Part shown: piece by piece, positions 17,467 to 25,674 of the stretch
Numbering within the stretch: the first letter of the stretch is position 1
How the letters are laid out: each line of letters begins with the position of its first letter
NCBI RefSeq assembly: GCF_004358025.1
Contig: NZ_SMTL01000001.1
Coordinates: 1,178,001-1,242,000, forward strand
Reading direction: 5' to 3'
Source of the DNA: Rhizobium deserti
GTDB taxonomy: Bacteria > Pseudomonadota > Alphaproteobacteria > Rhizobiales > Rhizobiaceae
DNA: 64,000 bases
The notes under the pieces: generated by a model
What the model saw: the letters and a program-made list of their open reading frames with translations, nothing else
What the model was told of the DNA's origin: nothing
Databases searched by the model: none
Made by a program: the position numbers and the translations under genes

Positions 17467-19289
17467 TCCGCCGCCTCCAGAAGGTTCTCACCGGCCAGCT
17501 CCAGCTCGATGCGGAACACGGCCCCGCCTTCCGGGTGATCGGCCACGGTCAGGCTGCCGCCGAAATCCTTGATGATATTGTAGGAGATCGACAGGCCGAG
17601 CCCCAATCCCTTGCCGACACCCTTGGTGGTGAAAAAGGGATCGAAGATGCGCTCGTGAATGGCCGCGGCGACGCCTGGCCCGCGATCGCGGACGCGAACG
17701 ACAACCTTATCGTCTTCCAGCCGGGCACGCACGTCGATCCTTCGGTCGTCAAGACCTTCGACGGCATCGGCGGCATTGGTGATGATGTTGACCAGCACCT
17801 GCTGCAGGCGGACGGCGCCAGCCTTCACCGCCGGAACAAGCGGATCGATGTCCACTTCAAGGACGGCATCGGCCGCCTTCAGACGGGCCGCGACAATCTC
17901 CAGCGTGTCGTGCATCACGTCCTCCAGCGACACCGCACCAAGCTTCTCGTTCGGTTTGCGGGCGAAATTACGCAAATGCTTGCCGATCGAAGCCATACGG
18001 TCGATCAGCGAGGAGATGCGCCGGACGTTGTCGTTGGCTTCCGCAATACGCCCGAGATCGATGAGAACGGACGTGGTTTCCGCATAGGTCTTTGCAGCCG
18101 CCAGCGGCTGGTTGAGCTCATGGGACAGCGCCGCCGACATTTGGCCGAGGCCGGCGAGCTTGCCGGCCTGGATGAGGTCGGCTTGCGTTTGCCGCAGGCG
18201 CTGTTCCGTCAGCCGCCGCTCGGCGATCTCCTCCTCGATGCGGCTGTTGACCCGGGCCAGATCCGCCGTGCGTTCGGCAACCCGGCTTTCCAGCTCGTTG
18301 CGGGCCTCGGCCTGCAATTGCATCCGCTCATTGAGCCGGGCCCGGCGCTGCAGGATGGTCGCAAGGACCAGAGCCGTGAGGCAGAGCGTCAGCAGAATAG
18401 CCGCAATCGTCGTCTTGGTCTGGGCATGCACCGAACTCGTGTCCATCAGCACATTCACCGTCCAGCCGGCTTCGGACATGGGCTGCGAAACCACGAGATA
18501 TTCCTTTTCGCCCTGATCGCCAGAAATCCGCATGACATCATGGCCGACAAAGCTGGCCCGAACGATGGGCAATTCGCGAAGCTTGGCGTCGGCATAGCGT
18601 CGGGACGTTTCCGTGCGGGCAATGCGGTCGGACGTCAGCGGCAGGATGCTCGCATACAGCCATTCGGGGCTGCCGGTCATGAAGATGATCCCCTCCGGAT
18701 CCGACACGAAGATCCGGTCGTCGCCGCCGCCCCAGGAGGCTTCGATCATGTCGATATCCACCTTGAAGACGATGACGCCGCGGATGGCGCCGGCAATCTC
18801 GATCGGCGAGCCGAAATAATAGCCCCGCTTCGAGGACGTGGTGCCGAGCGCATAAAAACGCGACTGTCGGCCCGCCGCCGCCTCCTGGAAATAGGGCCTG
18901 TAGCTGAAATTTTCGCCGACGAAGCTAACGGGGGAATCGTAATTGCTGGCGGCGACCGTATTGCCGTCCGTCGTCATCACATAGATGTCGGAGGATTTGA
19001 GAAGGAGATTGATCTCCTTCAGGTAACGGTTGGTCACGGTGCGCAGCGCCTCGTTGCCGGGATCGACAACCAGTGCCTCGACATTCTGCTGATCGGCGAT
19101 CAGGGCCGGCAAAGCCTCGTAACGTTTCAGATGGCCGCCCAGGGCAGAAACCGCCAGGCGCAGGGTTGTGGCTGCCTGGGCCTCGGCCTCCTCCATATAA
19201 CCGCGCGCGATCATGGCGCCGCCCTGAAGGATAAGAACCAGAGCGAGAGACACGGCCGCCACGAGGGCCAGAACCAGGCGAGACTTCAC
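17463..19289 (-). CDS. dctB: C4-dicarboxylate-type sensor histidine kinase, DctB-like
   Basis: A 608-residue membrane kinase. Helices at about 5-28 and 292-313 enclose a periplasmic double-PAS/Cache sensor. A coiled segment (about 320-370) and a DctB-type kinase core follow, with His390 in ALSHELNQPLAAAK. ATP-binding boxes are NAADAVEG and GLGLGLSISY. It is the first gene of a two-gene operon with the DctD-like regulator. It likely senses a carboxylate imported by TctCBA, an inference from position. Confidence 0.9.
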   Translation of the reverse strand: MKSRLVLALVAAVSLALVLILQGGAMIARGYMEEAEAQAATTLRLAVSALGGHLKRYEALPALIADQQNVEALVVDPGNEALRTVTNRYLKEINLLLKSSDIYVMTTDGNTVAASNYDSPVSFVGENFSYRPYFQEAAAGRQSRFYALGTTSSKRGYYFGSPIEIAGAIRGVIVFKVDIDMIEASWGGGDDRIFVSDPEGIIFMTGSPEWLYASILPLTSDRIARTETSRRYADAKLRELPIVRASFVGHDVMRISGDQGEKEYLVVSQPMSEAGWTVNVLMDTSSVHAQTKTTIAAILLTLCLTALVLATILQRRARLNERMQLQAEARNELESRVAERTADLARVNSRIEEEIAERRLTEQRLRQTQADLIQAGKLAGLGQMSAALSHELNQPLAAAKTYAETTSVLIDLGRIAEANDNVRRISSLIDRMASIGKHLRNFARKPNEKLGAVSLEDVMHDTLEIVAARLKAADAVLEVDIDPLVPAVKAGAVRLQQVLVNIITNAADAVEGLDDRRIDVRARLEDDKVVVRVRDRGPGVAAAIHERIFDPFFTTKGVGKGLGLGLSISYNIIKDFGGSLTVADHPEGGAVFRIELELAGENLLEAAE

Positions 19290-19517
19290 GATGTTGGGCT
19301 CCTCCTCCCTCGATCAAAAAGTCTATCTTAAATTGCCCTCTGGCGATTTCCACCAAATCTTGCAAGATTAACGCCGGTGGTTGCAGCAACTGCCAACAAA
19401 AGCCTATTTTACATCCAGACGCAGCATTTTACTTGTTCATTGACTCGACGCACATTCGTGCTTCGATAGGTTCGGCACGGGGTCCATCGCTTTGATGGTG
19501 CCGCCAGGGGGAATAGA

Positions 19518-19994
19518 ATGACATCCATACTTGCGCTTTTCATCGGCGTGGTCGCCGGCCTGCGGGCCATGACCGCCCCGGCTGCCGTGGCCTGGGCGGC
19601 CTATCTCGGCTGGCTCAACCTTTCAGGCAGCTGGCTTGCCTTTCTCGGCACGATCTGGGCGGTTCTCGTCCTGTCGCTGCTGGCCGTGGTCGAACTGATC
19701 ACCGACCAATTGCCGGCAACGCCGAGCCGCAAGGTTCCGCAGCAGTTCGGTGCACGGCTGATCACCGGCGCGCTGGCTGGTGCGGCAATCGGCATGCCTT
19801 ATGGTATCTGGCTGGCTGGCCTGGTGTCGGGCGTCATCGGAGCCGTGATCGGCACCTATGGCGGCGCTGCCGTGCGTGCCAAGCTTGCCGCGCATTTCGG
19901 CAAGGACCCGCCGGCCGCCTTCATCGAGGATGCCGTTGCGATCGTCGGCGCATTCCTGATCATTGCCATGCTGCCGGGTGCGGCGGCCGCATGA
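19518..19994 (+). CDS. DUF4126-like membrane protein
   Basis: A 158-residue protein with about four hydrophobic helices and a conserved-looking LRAMTAPAAVAWAAYLGW start, typical of DUF4126 proteins, whose role is unknown. GGGGGAA precedes the ATG. The stop overlaps the start of the reductase gene by 4 bases, so the two are translated together. Confidence 0.75.
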   Translation: MTSILALFIGVVAGLRAMTAPAAVAWAAYLGWLNLSGSWLAFLGTIWAVLVLSLLAVVELITDQLPATPSRKVPQQFGARLITGALAGAAIGMPYGIWLAGLVSGVIGAVIGTYGGAAVRAKLAAHFGKDPPAAFIEDAVAIVGAFLIIAMLPGAAAA

Positions 19995-21364
19995 GGAGCT
20001 TCGACGCCATCATCATCGGGGCCGGGCAAGCCGGCCCCTCGCTTGCAGGGCGGTTCAACGACGCCGGCAAAACGGTTGCGATCATCGAGCGCAAACATGT
20101 CGGCGGCACCTGCGTCAATACCGGCTGCAAGCCTACCAAGACGCTGGTCGCCAGTGCCTATGCCGCGCATCTTGCCCGCCGAAGCAGGGATTACGGCATT
20201 GTCCTTGGCGGCGACGTGACGGTGGACATGCCGGCCGTTATGCATCGTTCGCATCAGGTGACGCTGGATTCCCGTCACGGCAATGAAAGCTGGCTTGACG
20301 GCATGCAACACTGCACGCTGATCCGTGGCCATGCCCGTTTCGAGAGCGCCAACACGATCCGCGTCGGGAACGAGATCCTCACCGCGCCGCAGATTTTCCT
20401 GAACGTGGGAGCCCGTGCCGCCATTCCGGATTTTCCCGGCGTCCAAGACGTTCCCTATATGACCAATAGCGATATCGTCGTGCTCGACCGGTTGCCCAGG
20501 CATCTGGTGGTGATCGGCGGCAGCTATATCGGGCTTGAATTCGCGCAGATGTACCGCCGCTTCGGCTCGCAAGTGACGGTGGTGGAAAAGGGCCCGCGCC
20601 TGGTCGGCCGCGAGGACGAAGAGATTTCCGATGCGGTGCGCGGCATTCTCGAGGCGGAAGGCATCCAGATCCGCACCGGCGCCGAATGCATCCGCTTTGC
20701 CAAGCACGCAGACGGCGTTGCGGTCGGCGTCACCTGCACCGAAGGCGAGCCGGAGGTGATCGGCTCGGATGTGCTGCTGGCCGTCGGGCGCAACCCGAAT
20801 ACCCAGGATCTCGGTCTGGACAAGGCCGGCGTCGAATTGGATGCGCGCGGCTATATCAAGGTCGGCGACGATCTTGCCACCAATGTCGAGGGGATCTGGG
20901 CACTCGGTGACTGCAACGGCCGCGGCGCCTTTACCCACACCGCCTATAATGACTTCGAGATCGTTGCTTCCAATCTTTTCGACGGCGAGAACCGCAAGGT
21001 TTCCGACCGGCTGCTCGGCTATGCGCTCTATATCGATCCGCCGCTCGGCCGCGTCGGCATGAGCGAAACCGAAGCGCGCAAGGCCGGCAAGAACATCCTG
21101 GTCGGCACACGGCCGATGACGAAGGTCGGCCGCGCGGTCGAAAAAGGCGAAACCCTGGGCTTCATGAAGATCGTCGCCGATGCAGACACGAAGCAGATCC
21201 TTGGGGCTGCCATCCTCGGCACGGGCGGCGACGAATCCATACACGGAATATTGGACATGATGAATGCCGGCGCCACTTACGACACGCTGCGATGGGCAAT
21301 GCCGATCCACCCGACCGTTTCCGAATTGTGGCCGACCGTGATCCTATCCATGCAGCCGAATTGA
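19991..21364 (+). CDS. FAD-dependent pyridine nucleotide-disulfide oxidoreductase (MerA-like fold)
   Basis: A 457-residue flavoprotein of the lipoamide dehydrogenase/mercuric reductase class. FAD binding is by IIIGAGQAGPSLA (8-20), the redox disulfide is Cys41/Cys46 in GGTCVNTGCKPTK, NAD(P) is bound near VVIGGSYIGLEFAQ, and the interface has HPTVSELWP. It lacks the C-terminal vicinal cysteines and the N-terminal HMA domain of true mercuric reductases, so mercury reduction is not supported. The substrate is unknown. Confidence 0.88.
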   Translation: MRSFDAIIIGAGQAGPSLAGRFNDAGKTVAIIERKHVGGTCVNTGCKPTKTLVASAYAAHLARRSRDYGIVLGGDVTVDMPAVMHRSHQVTLDSRHGNESWLDGMQHCTLIRGHARFESANTIRVGNEILTAPQIFLNVGARAAIPDFPGVQDVPYMTNSDIVVLDRLPRHLVVIGGSYIGLEFAQMYRRFGSQVTVVEKGPRLVGREDEEISDAVRGILEAEGIQIRTGAECIRFAKHADGVAVGVTCTEGEPEVIGSDVLLAVGRNPNTQDLGLDKAGVELDARGYIKVGDDLATNVEGIWALGDCNGRGAFTHTAYNDFEIVASNLFDGENRKVSDRLLGYALYIDPPLGRVGMSETEARKAGKNILVGTRPMTKVGRAVEKGETLGFMKIVADADTKQILGAAILGTGGDESIHGILDMMNAGATYDTLRWAMPIHPTVSELWPTVILSMQPN

Positions 21365-21466
21365 TCCCTCTTTTGCACATGATCGAATTTTAGCCGCCCG
21401 TTAAGAAGCTCGGCAAGCTTTGCGGGTTATTAACGAGGCTGGGGTCCCTGTTCATGATGGAAACAA

Positions 21467-23431
21467 ATGTGCGGTTTTGCTGGCTTTGCGGGTGATGCAT
21501 GCGCCTTAGGTGACGGGCAAGCGCTGCTGGCGGAGATGGCCCGGGCGATCGCCCATCGCGGCCCCGATGGACAGGGCATCTACCTTGCTCCGGGCATCGG
21601 CCTTCCGCATGTGCGCCTTTCCATCGTCGGCCTGGCCGACGGCAAACAGCCGATGACCGACCTACTGGGTCGGTTCACGATCGCCTTCAACGGGGAGATC
21701 TTCAACTATGTGGAACTGCGCGACGATCTGAAGTCGCGTGGCGTGGTTTTCCGTACCGGCTCGGATACGGAGGTGCTGCTGCAGCTCTATGCGGCTTATG
21801 GCGCGGCATGCCTTTCGCGACTGAACGGCGACTTTGCCTTCGCCATCTGGGACGCGCAGGAGCGCCGGCTGATGCTGGCTCGCGACCGGATGGGCGTACG
21901 GCCGCTTTTCTACACGCAGCACAAGGGAACCCTCTATTTCGCCTCGGAAGTGAAGGCACTGCTACGGGTGCCCGGTATCGAAGCGGAACTGGATCCCTTC
22001 GCACTGGATCAGATCTTCACGCTCTGGGCTCCCATCGCTCCCCGCACTGCTTTCAGGAATATCTTCGAGCTCGAGCCCGGCCAGTTCCTGACGCTCGATA
22101 ACGGCAAGCCCTCGCTGCACGAGTATTGGACGCTCGATTATCCGGACGGCGGCGACCATGGCGACACACTTGAAAGCAATGCGCAGGAAGAGCTGCGCGC
22201 CCTGCTGACGGATGCAACCCGGCTGCGCATGCGGGCCGATGTGCCAGTCGGATCCTACCTGTCCGGCGGCCTCGATTCTTCCCTTATTGCAGCGCTGGCG
22301 GCGCCGATGGCGCCGGGCGGGCTGAATACATTCTCCGTCACCTTCGATGATGCCGAGCACGACGAAAGCGCGTTCCAGCAGGAGATGGCGCAAGCACTCG
22401 GCACCCGCTATCGTTCCGTCGCTTGCCGCAGCGGCGATATCGCCGGCAGTTTCACCGATGTGATCCGCTTCACCGAGCGGCCGGTCCTGCGCACGGCACC
22501 TGCCCCGCTTTATGCACTTGCGGGCCTGGTTCGCGACGAAGGCATGAAGGTCGTGCTGACCGGCGAAGGCGCCGACGAAGTTTTTGCCGGCTACGACATC
22601 TTTCGCGAGGCACGCGTTCGCCGCTTCTGCGCCCGTCAGCCGGCCTCGAAGATCCGCCCGCATCTGTTCCGGAAGCTTTACCCTTACCTGCCGGGCCTGA
22701 AGCAGCAGTCACCGGAATATCTGGCCGCCTTCTTCGGCGCAGCGACCGACCGGGCCGACGACCCGCTGTTTTCGCACCGGCCGCGCTTCCGCTCCACGGC
22801 GGCGGCGAAGATTTTCTATTCGGACGATCTTCGCGCGACATTGGGCGCCTACGATGCGGCCGAAGAGCTCGCTTCCCGTCTGCCGGACCGTTTCCGCCGC
22901 TGGCATCCGCTGCACCAGGCGCAGTATCTGGAAAGCCGCTTCCTGCTGCCGGGCTATATCCTGTCGAGCCAAGGCGACCGGATGGCCATGGCCCATGGTG
23001 TTGAAGGGCGTTTTCCGTTTCTCGATCACCGGCTGGTGGAATTTGCCGCCCGCCTGTCTCCCGAGCTGAAGCTCCGGGGGCTGGAAGAAAAGCACATCCT
23101 GCGCAATGTCGCGCGCGACCTGCTGCCACCGACGATTGTCCGGCGTCCGAAGCAACCCTATCGGGCGCCGGACAGCCGCAGCTTTGTTGGAGAAAGTGAA
23201 CCGGCCTATCTGTCGGAAACACTGAGCCAAGGGGCGATCGCGGCCGGCGGCCTGTTCAACCCGCGCGCCGTCGCAAAGCTTCACCAGAAATGCCAGAGCC
23301 AGCATGTCTCCGGCTTCCGGGATAATGCCGCCTTTGTGGGTATCCTGTCCACCCAGCTCTGGCTGGACAGCTTTAACGCTGCAGGCAAGACCAACGATCC
23401 TCGGACGGGCGTCGCTTTGGCCAAAGCGTAA
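21467..23431 (+). CDS. asnB: Asparagine synthetase, glutamine-hydrolysing
   Basis: A 654-residue AsnB-type enzyme making asparagine from aspartate, ATP and glutamine ammonia. The start MCGFAGFAG leaves Cys2 as the glutaminase nucleophile. The synthase domain has the PP-loop SGGLDSSLIAAL around residue 266. Extra C-terminal length is typical of the secondary AsnB enzymes of Rhizobiales. Many such paralogues modify peptides or sugars, so free asparagine may not be the product. It stands alone between the reductase gene and the small-protein cluster. Confidence 0.88.
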   Translation: MCGFAGFAGDACALGDGQALLAEMARAIAHRGPDGQGIYLAPGIGLPHVRLSIVGLADGKQPMTDLLGRFTIAFNGEIFNYVELRDDLKSRGVVFRTGSDTEVLLQLYAAYGAACLSRLNGDFAFAIWDAQERRLMLARDRMGVRPLFYTQHKGTLYFASEVKALLRVPGIEAELDPFALDQIFTLWAPIAPRTAFRNIFELEPGQFLTLDNGKPSLHEYWTLDYPDGGDHGDTLESNAQEELRALLTDATRLRMRADVPVGSYLSGGLDSSLIAALAAPMAPGGLNTFSVTFDDAEHDESAFQQEMAQALGTRYRSVACRSGDIAGSFTDVIRFTERPVLRTAPAPLYALAGLVRDEGMKVVLTGEGADEVFAGYDIFREARVRRFCARQPASKIRPHLFRKLYPYLPGLKQQSPEYLAAFFGAATDRADDPLFSHRPRFRSTAAAKIFYSDDLRATLGAYDAAEELASRLPDRFRRWHPLHQAQYLESRFLLPGYILSSQGDRMAMAHGVEGRFPFLDHRLVEFAARLSPELKLRGLEEKHILRNVARDLLPPTIVRRPKQPYRAPDSRSFVGESEPAYLSETLSQGAIAAGGLFNPRAVAKLHQKCQSQHVSGFRDNAAFVGILSTQLWLDSFNAAGKTNDPRTGVALAKA

Positions 23432-23493
23432 CACCGAGGGTCCCTCTCCTCATTTCGTTCGTCGAAGAATTGTTGTTCTTTCCCAATGATGAG

Positions 23494-23518
23494 GGATCAA
23501 AACCACCGCTCGCCGGTT
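23494..23518 (+). promoter_or_regulatory. EcfG-like promoter variant for the small gene at 23556
   Basis: GGATC (one change from GGAAC), 16 bases, GGTT, 38 bases before the ATG. The same bases form an imperfect inverted repeat (GATCAAAACC / GGTTTGATC), so a terminator for asnB is an alternative reading. Confidence 0.4.
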
Positions 23519-23555
23519 TGATCTTCATCAGAAGCAGAAAGAAGGAGACATCCTC

Positions 23556-23768
23556 ATGGCGAATGCAAGCTCTAAGCATATTGGTGCCGGCGCCCAGGGC
23601 AAAAGCAGTGGAACCGGAGCGATGACGGATATCGACAAGGACATCCTCCCGGAAAACATGGTGCTTTCCAACCGCGACAAGGCGCAGCATTCGCGCGAGC
23701 GCGGCCTGGACAGCAAAACGGTACAGACGGAACAGTTCCACGATCACGAGGCGAACCATCTGGAATAA
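23556..23768 (+). CDS. Small hydrophilic protein, 70 aa
   Basis: I do not recognise it. It is rich in Lys, Asp, Gln and His, has no hydrophobic segment, and ends FHDHEANHLE. GAAGGAG lies 9 bases before the ATG, which supports expression. It resembles other tiny charged stress proteins in this window by composition only. Confidence 0.7.
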   Translation: MANASSKHIGAGAQGKSSGTGAMTDIDKDILPENMVLSNRDKAQHSRERGLDSKTVQTEQFHDHEANHLE

Positions 23769-23793
23769 CCTCTAGACCGGATTCACGACTGAG

Positions 23794-23818
23794 TGAGCAG
23801 GGCCGAATGGCCCGCTCA
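23794..23818 (+). terminator. Possible terminator hairpin
   Basis: TGAGC-A-GGGCC / GGCCC-GCTCA with a GAAT loop and one bulged A, 25 bases after the stop of the small gene. Only two T residues follow. Confidence 0.4.
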
Positions 23819-23951
23819 TTACCGGATTGTAACCTGCTTCTCCCTTGCCAATGAAGGAAGAAGGAGTAGTCTGACGGCATTATCGGCAATCTGACAGGGC
23901 GCTGATGACCGGAAGACATTGCGCTTCCGCCCCGATAGTGGAGGCCGAAAC

Positions 23952-24167
23952 ATGCATCCGGCAGTTCTCACTAATGCGTTCGAACCCAATGAACTCGCGT
24001 TTCTGCAGCGTTTCTTCAAGGAGATCTGCGCTAAACGCGGCGTAGCAGGCGACACACCCGCCGCAACAGATATCGCTTCTCAGATCATCCAGCTTTATCA
24101 GCGAGGCGTCCGGGACGAAACCCACCTGCAGATCGAGCTGAACGGTACCGTCTTCAGCAAGAGCTGA
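23952..24167 (+). CDS. Small protein of unknown function, 71 aa
   Basis: The product starts MHPAVLTNAFEPNEL and looks like a compact helical protein (FLQRFFKEICAKRG, ASQIIQLYQRG). I know no family for certain; small proteins of this kind are common in Rhizobiales genomes. The ribosome site is weak (GGAGG seven to ten bases upstream). Confidence 0.55.
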   Translation: MHPAVLTNAFEPNELAFLQRFFKEICAKRGVAGDTPAATDIASQIIQLYQRGVRDETHLQIELNGTVFSKS

Positions 24168-24252
24168 CATTCCGACTGCCGTCTGGACAGTTCGATATCC
24201 CAACTGCACCTCGCACCCGCTTCCTCAGTGTCGAGATCGATCTCCAGTCAGC

Positions 24253-24759
24253 TTACCGTTTCGCCTGCAGATCGCGCTCGTCGCGCATCAGGAAGACCCG
24301 GGTTATGTCGTCAAGATTGCTGCCGAGCCAGTCGGCCATGGCAATTTCTTGCTGGAGAATGTCTTCGAAGACGGCCTTGGCTTCCGTTTCACCGAGTTCA
24401 TCCGCAGCGGCGATGAGAACCCGGTAGGTGGCGATTTCCATATGCTCGAAGGCGTAGCTCGACATCGAGCCCTTAACCACCTCGTCGCTGGTCAGCATGC
24501 CACCGACGCCTTGCGCCGTGGCGGCCAGCTTGGCAGCGACATGCTTCAGCGTCGAGGCGCCGCCTGAAAGGCGGTCGAGCAGGCCTTTCAGTCTTTCCGC
24601 CTGACCCTGTGTTTCGGCCAGATGCGCCTCCAGCCGCGCCTTGAGATCGGGATAGCTTTCTATGCGCCGGGATTGCGCCGTCAGCATGGTGATCGCCTGC
24701 TCTTCCATCGCATGAGCATTCTTCAGCCAGGCGATGAAATTGTCTCGCGCATGAGTCAT
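24253..24759 (-). CDS. DUF892 (YciF-like) ferritin-like protein
   Basis: A 168-residue four-helix protein of the YciE/YciF family. Acidic and His residues of a ferritin-like diiron site are visible in HAMEEQAI, HLAETQGQ, FEHMEIATY and LQQEIAMADW. The ATG at 24759 has an ideal GGAGGAGA ribosome site. It is divergent from a small membrane protein gene; an EcfG-like -35 on its strand lies at 24820-24824. Related proteins are induced by osmotic or general stress. Confidence 0.85.
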   Translation of the reverse strand: MTHARDNFIAWLKNAHAMEEQAITMLTAQSRRIESYPDLKARLEAHLAETQGQAERLKGLLDRLSGGASTLKHVAAKLAATAQGVGGMLTSDEVVKGSMSSYAFEHMEIATYRVLIAAADELGETEAKAVFEDILQQEIAMADWLGSNLDDITRVFLMRDERDLQAKR

Positions 24760-24799
24760 TGTTTCTCCTCCTGGATGTTTCTTCTTCGGACATGTTTTC

Positions 24800-24824
24800 A
24801 ATTCACGAGAGCAGGCGAGGTTCC
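24800..24824 (-). promoter_or_regulatory. EcfG-like promoter for the DUF892 gene (weak -10)
   Basis: Minus strand: GGAAC (24820-24824), then 18 bases to TT (24800-24801). This fits the looser GGAAC-N18-TT form but lacks the CG or GG before TT. Confidence 0.4.
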
Positions 24825-24831
24825 TGAGAAG

Positions 24832-24856
24832 GGAACATTTGGCCGCGAGTTTGGTT
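24832..24856 (+). promoter_or_regulatory. EcfG-type stress promoter for the small membrane protein genes
   Basis: GGAAC (24832-24836), 16 bases, GGTT (24853-24856). Its -35 is only 7 bases from the oppositely facing -35 at 24820-24824. Confidence 0.7.
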
Positions 24857-24907
24857 TTCTCACCACGTCGCGGCAGTTGCCGACACGGCAAAGATGAGGG
24901 TTGCAAG

Positions 24908-25114
24908 ATGACGAACCAGAAACAGGCGAGAGTGCTGATCGGAGCCTTTATCGTCGTGATTGTCGTGGGAGCCGGCGGTTACTTCCTCGCGTCAGGTACC
25001 GGCAGCGCACCTCTGGTCCCACCGGATCGCGCCGGCACCGCCGAAAACCTGCCGGCTGGTCCCGCTATGAAGGCGGATCAGGCAACGACAGGGTCGGTCA
25101 GCCCACAGAAATGA
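24908..25114 (+). CDS. Small single-helix membrane protein, 68 aa
   Basis: After MTNQKQARV a hydrophobic helix (LIGAFIVVIVVGAGGYFLAS) is followed by a proline-rich, probably periplasmic tail. No family is recognised. It sits 51 bases after an EcfG-type promoter and heads a run of three tiny genes on the same strand, probably one transcript. Confidence 0.65.
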   Translation: MTNQKQARVLIGAFIVVIVVGAGGYFLASGTGSAPLVPPDRAGTAENLPAGPAMKADQATTGSVSPQK

Positions 25115-25150
25115 TCTTGAGCTATGCCGAGCTGACATGGGAGCATAGGG

Positions 25151-25351
25151 ATGACATCTGCAATGGATCCACCCGGCGTGCCGGACGAGCCGAGCGAGCA
25201 GCCGCCCATGCCGGCGCCGGCCTGGGCGCCGAGACCGGTGGTTGACGAGCCTGAGCCTGATGGGCTACCCGATGGCGCACCCGCGCAGGAGCCCGACGAG
25301 CAGGACCCTGGCGAAACGCCGATACCCACCCCTGTGCCTTCCGGCATCTAG
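25151..25351 (+). CDS. Small proline-rich acidic protein, 66 aa
   Basis: About one residue in three is Pro and many others are Asp or Glu, with repeated PxPxP and EPD-type motifs; it must be disordered. No signal peptide or helix is seen. GGGAG lies upstream of the ATG. It is the second of three tiny genes and its function is unknown. Confidence 0.5.
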   Translation: MTSAMDPPGVPDEPSEQPPMPAPAWAPRPVVDEPEPDGLPDGAPAQEPDEQDPGETPIPTPVPSGI

Positions 25352-25391
25352 CGCGACACTGCGCTGGCCGGCAGACCAGAAAGAGGTAAGA

Positions 25392-25592
25392 ATGGCTATC
25401 CGAGGCTACTTGCAGTCGAACCGTGGCACGTCAGGCCAGCGGCCACAGGACAAACATGTCAATCCGGGACTTTGGAAGCTGGTGACCGCAGCGGCCGCCA
25501 TTCTCATACTCCTGGTCGTGTCCATAGAGCTGTTCAAGCAGCCCGACGCATCGCTGGTGAGCAAACCGGAGCATCAAAGCGTAAGTCATTAA
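25392..25592 (+). CDS. Small single-helix membrane protein, 66 aa
   Basis: A basic N-terminal part (to about residue 27) is followed by one hydrophobic helix (LWKLVTAAAAILILLVVSIELF) and a short tail. AGAGGTAAG precedes the ATG. It is the third tiny gene after the stress promoter at 24832 and ends just before the next such promoter. No family is recognised. Confidence 0.6.
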   Translation: MAIRGYLQSNRGTSGQRPQDKHVNPGLWKLVTAAAAILILLVVSIELFKQPDASLVSKPEHQSVSH

Positions 25593-25628
25593 ACGGTAGT
25601 CTCGACGGAAGGTCATCCGGCTGCGGCT

Positions 25629-25653
25629 GGAACAATTTGCAGATGTTGGCGTT
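25629..25653 (+). promoter_or_regulatory. EcfG-type stress promoter for the phospholipase D gene
   Basis: GGAAC (25629-25633), 16 bases, CGTT (25650-25653), an exact consensus match. Transcription would begin near 25660, which argues against the most upstream in-frame GTG (25657) as the start. Confidence 0.75.
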
Positions 25654-25674
25654 CATGTGCACCGCAAGGACGAG

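Noticed and set aside
17400-19331. A very long open frame on the plus strand opposite the DctB-like gene
   Set aside because: It is the antisense shadow of a GC-rich gene. The minus-strand product has complete kinase motifs, and the plus-strand one matches nothing.
19856-21310. A 484-codon minus-strand frame opposite the disulfide reductase gene
   Set aside because: Same shadow effect; the plus-strand protein has FAD, NAD and disulfide motifs in order.
19991-21364. Mercuric reductase
   Set aside because: No C-terminal vicinal cysteines, no HMA domain and no mer neighbours.
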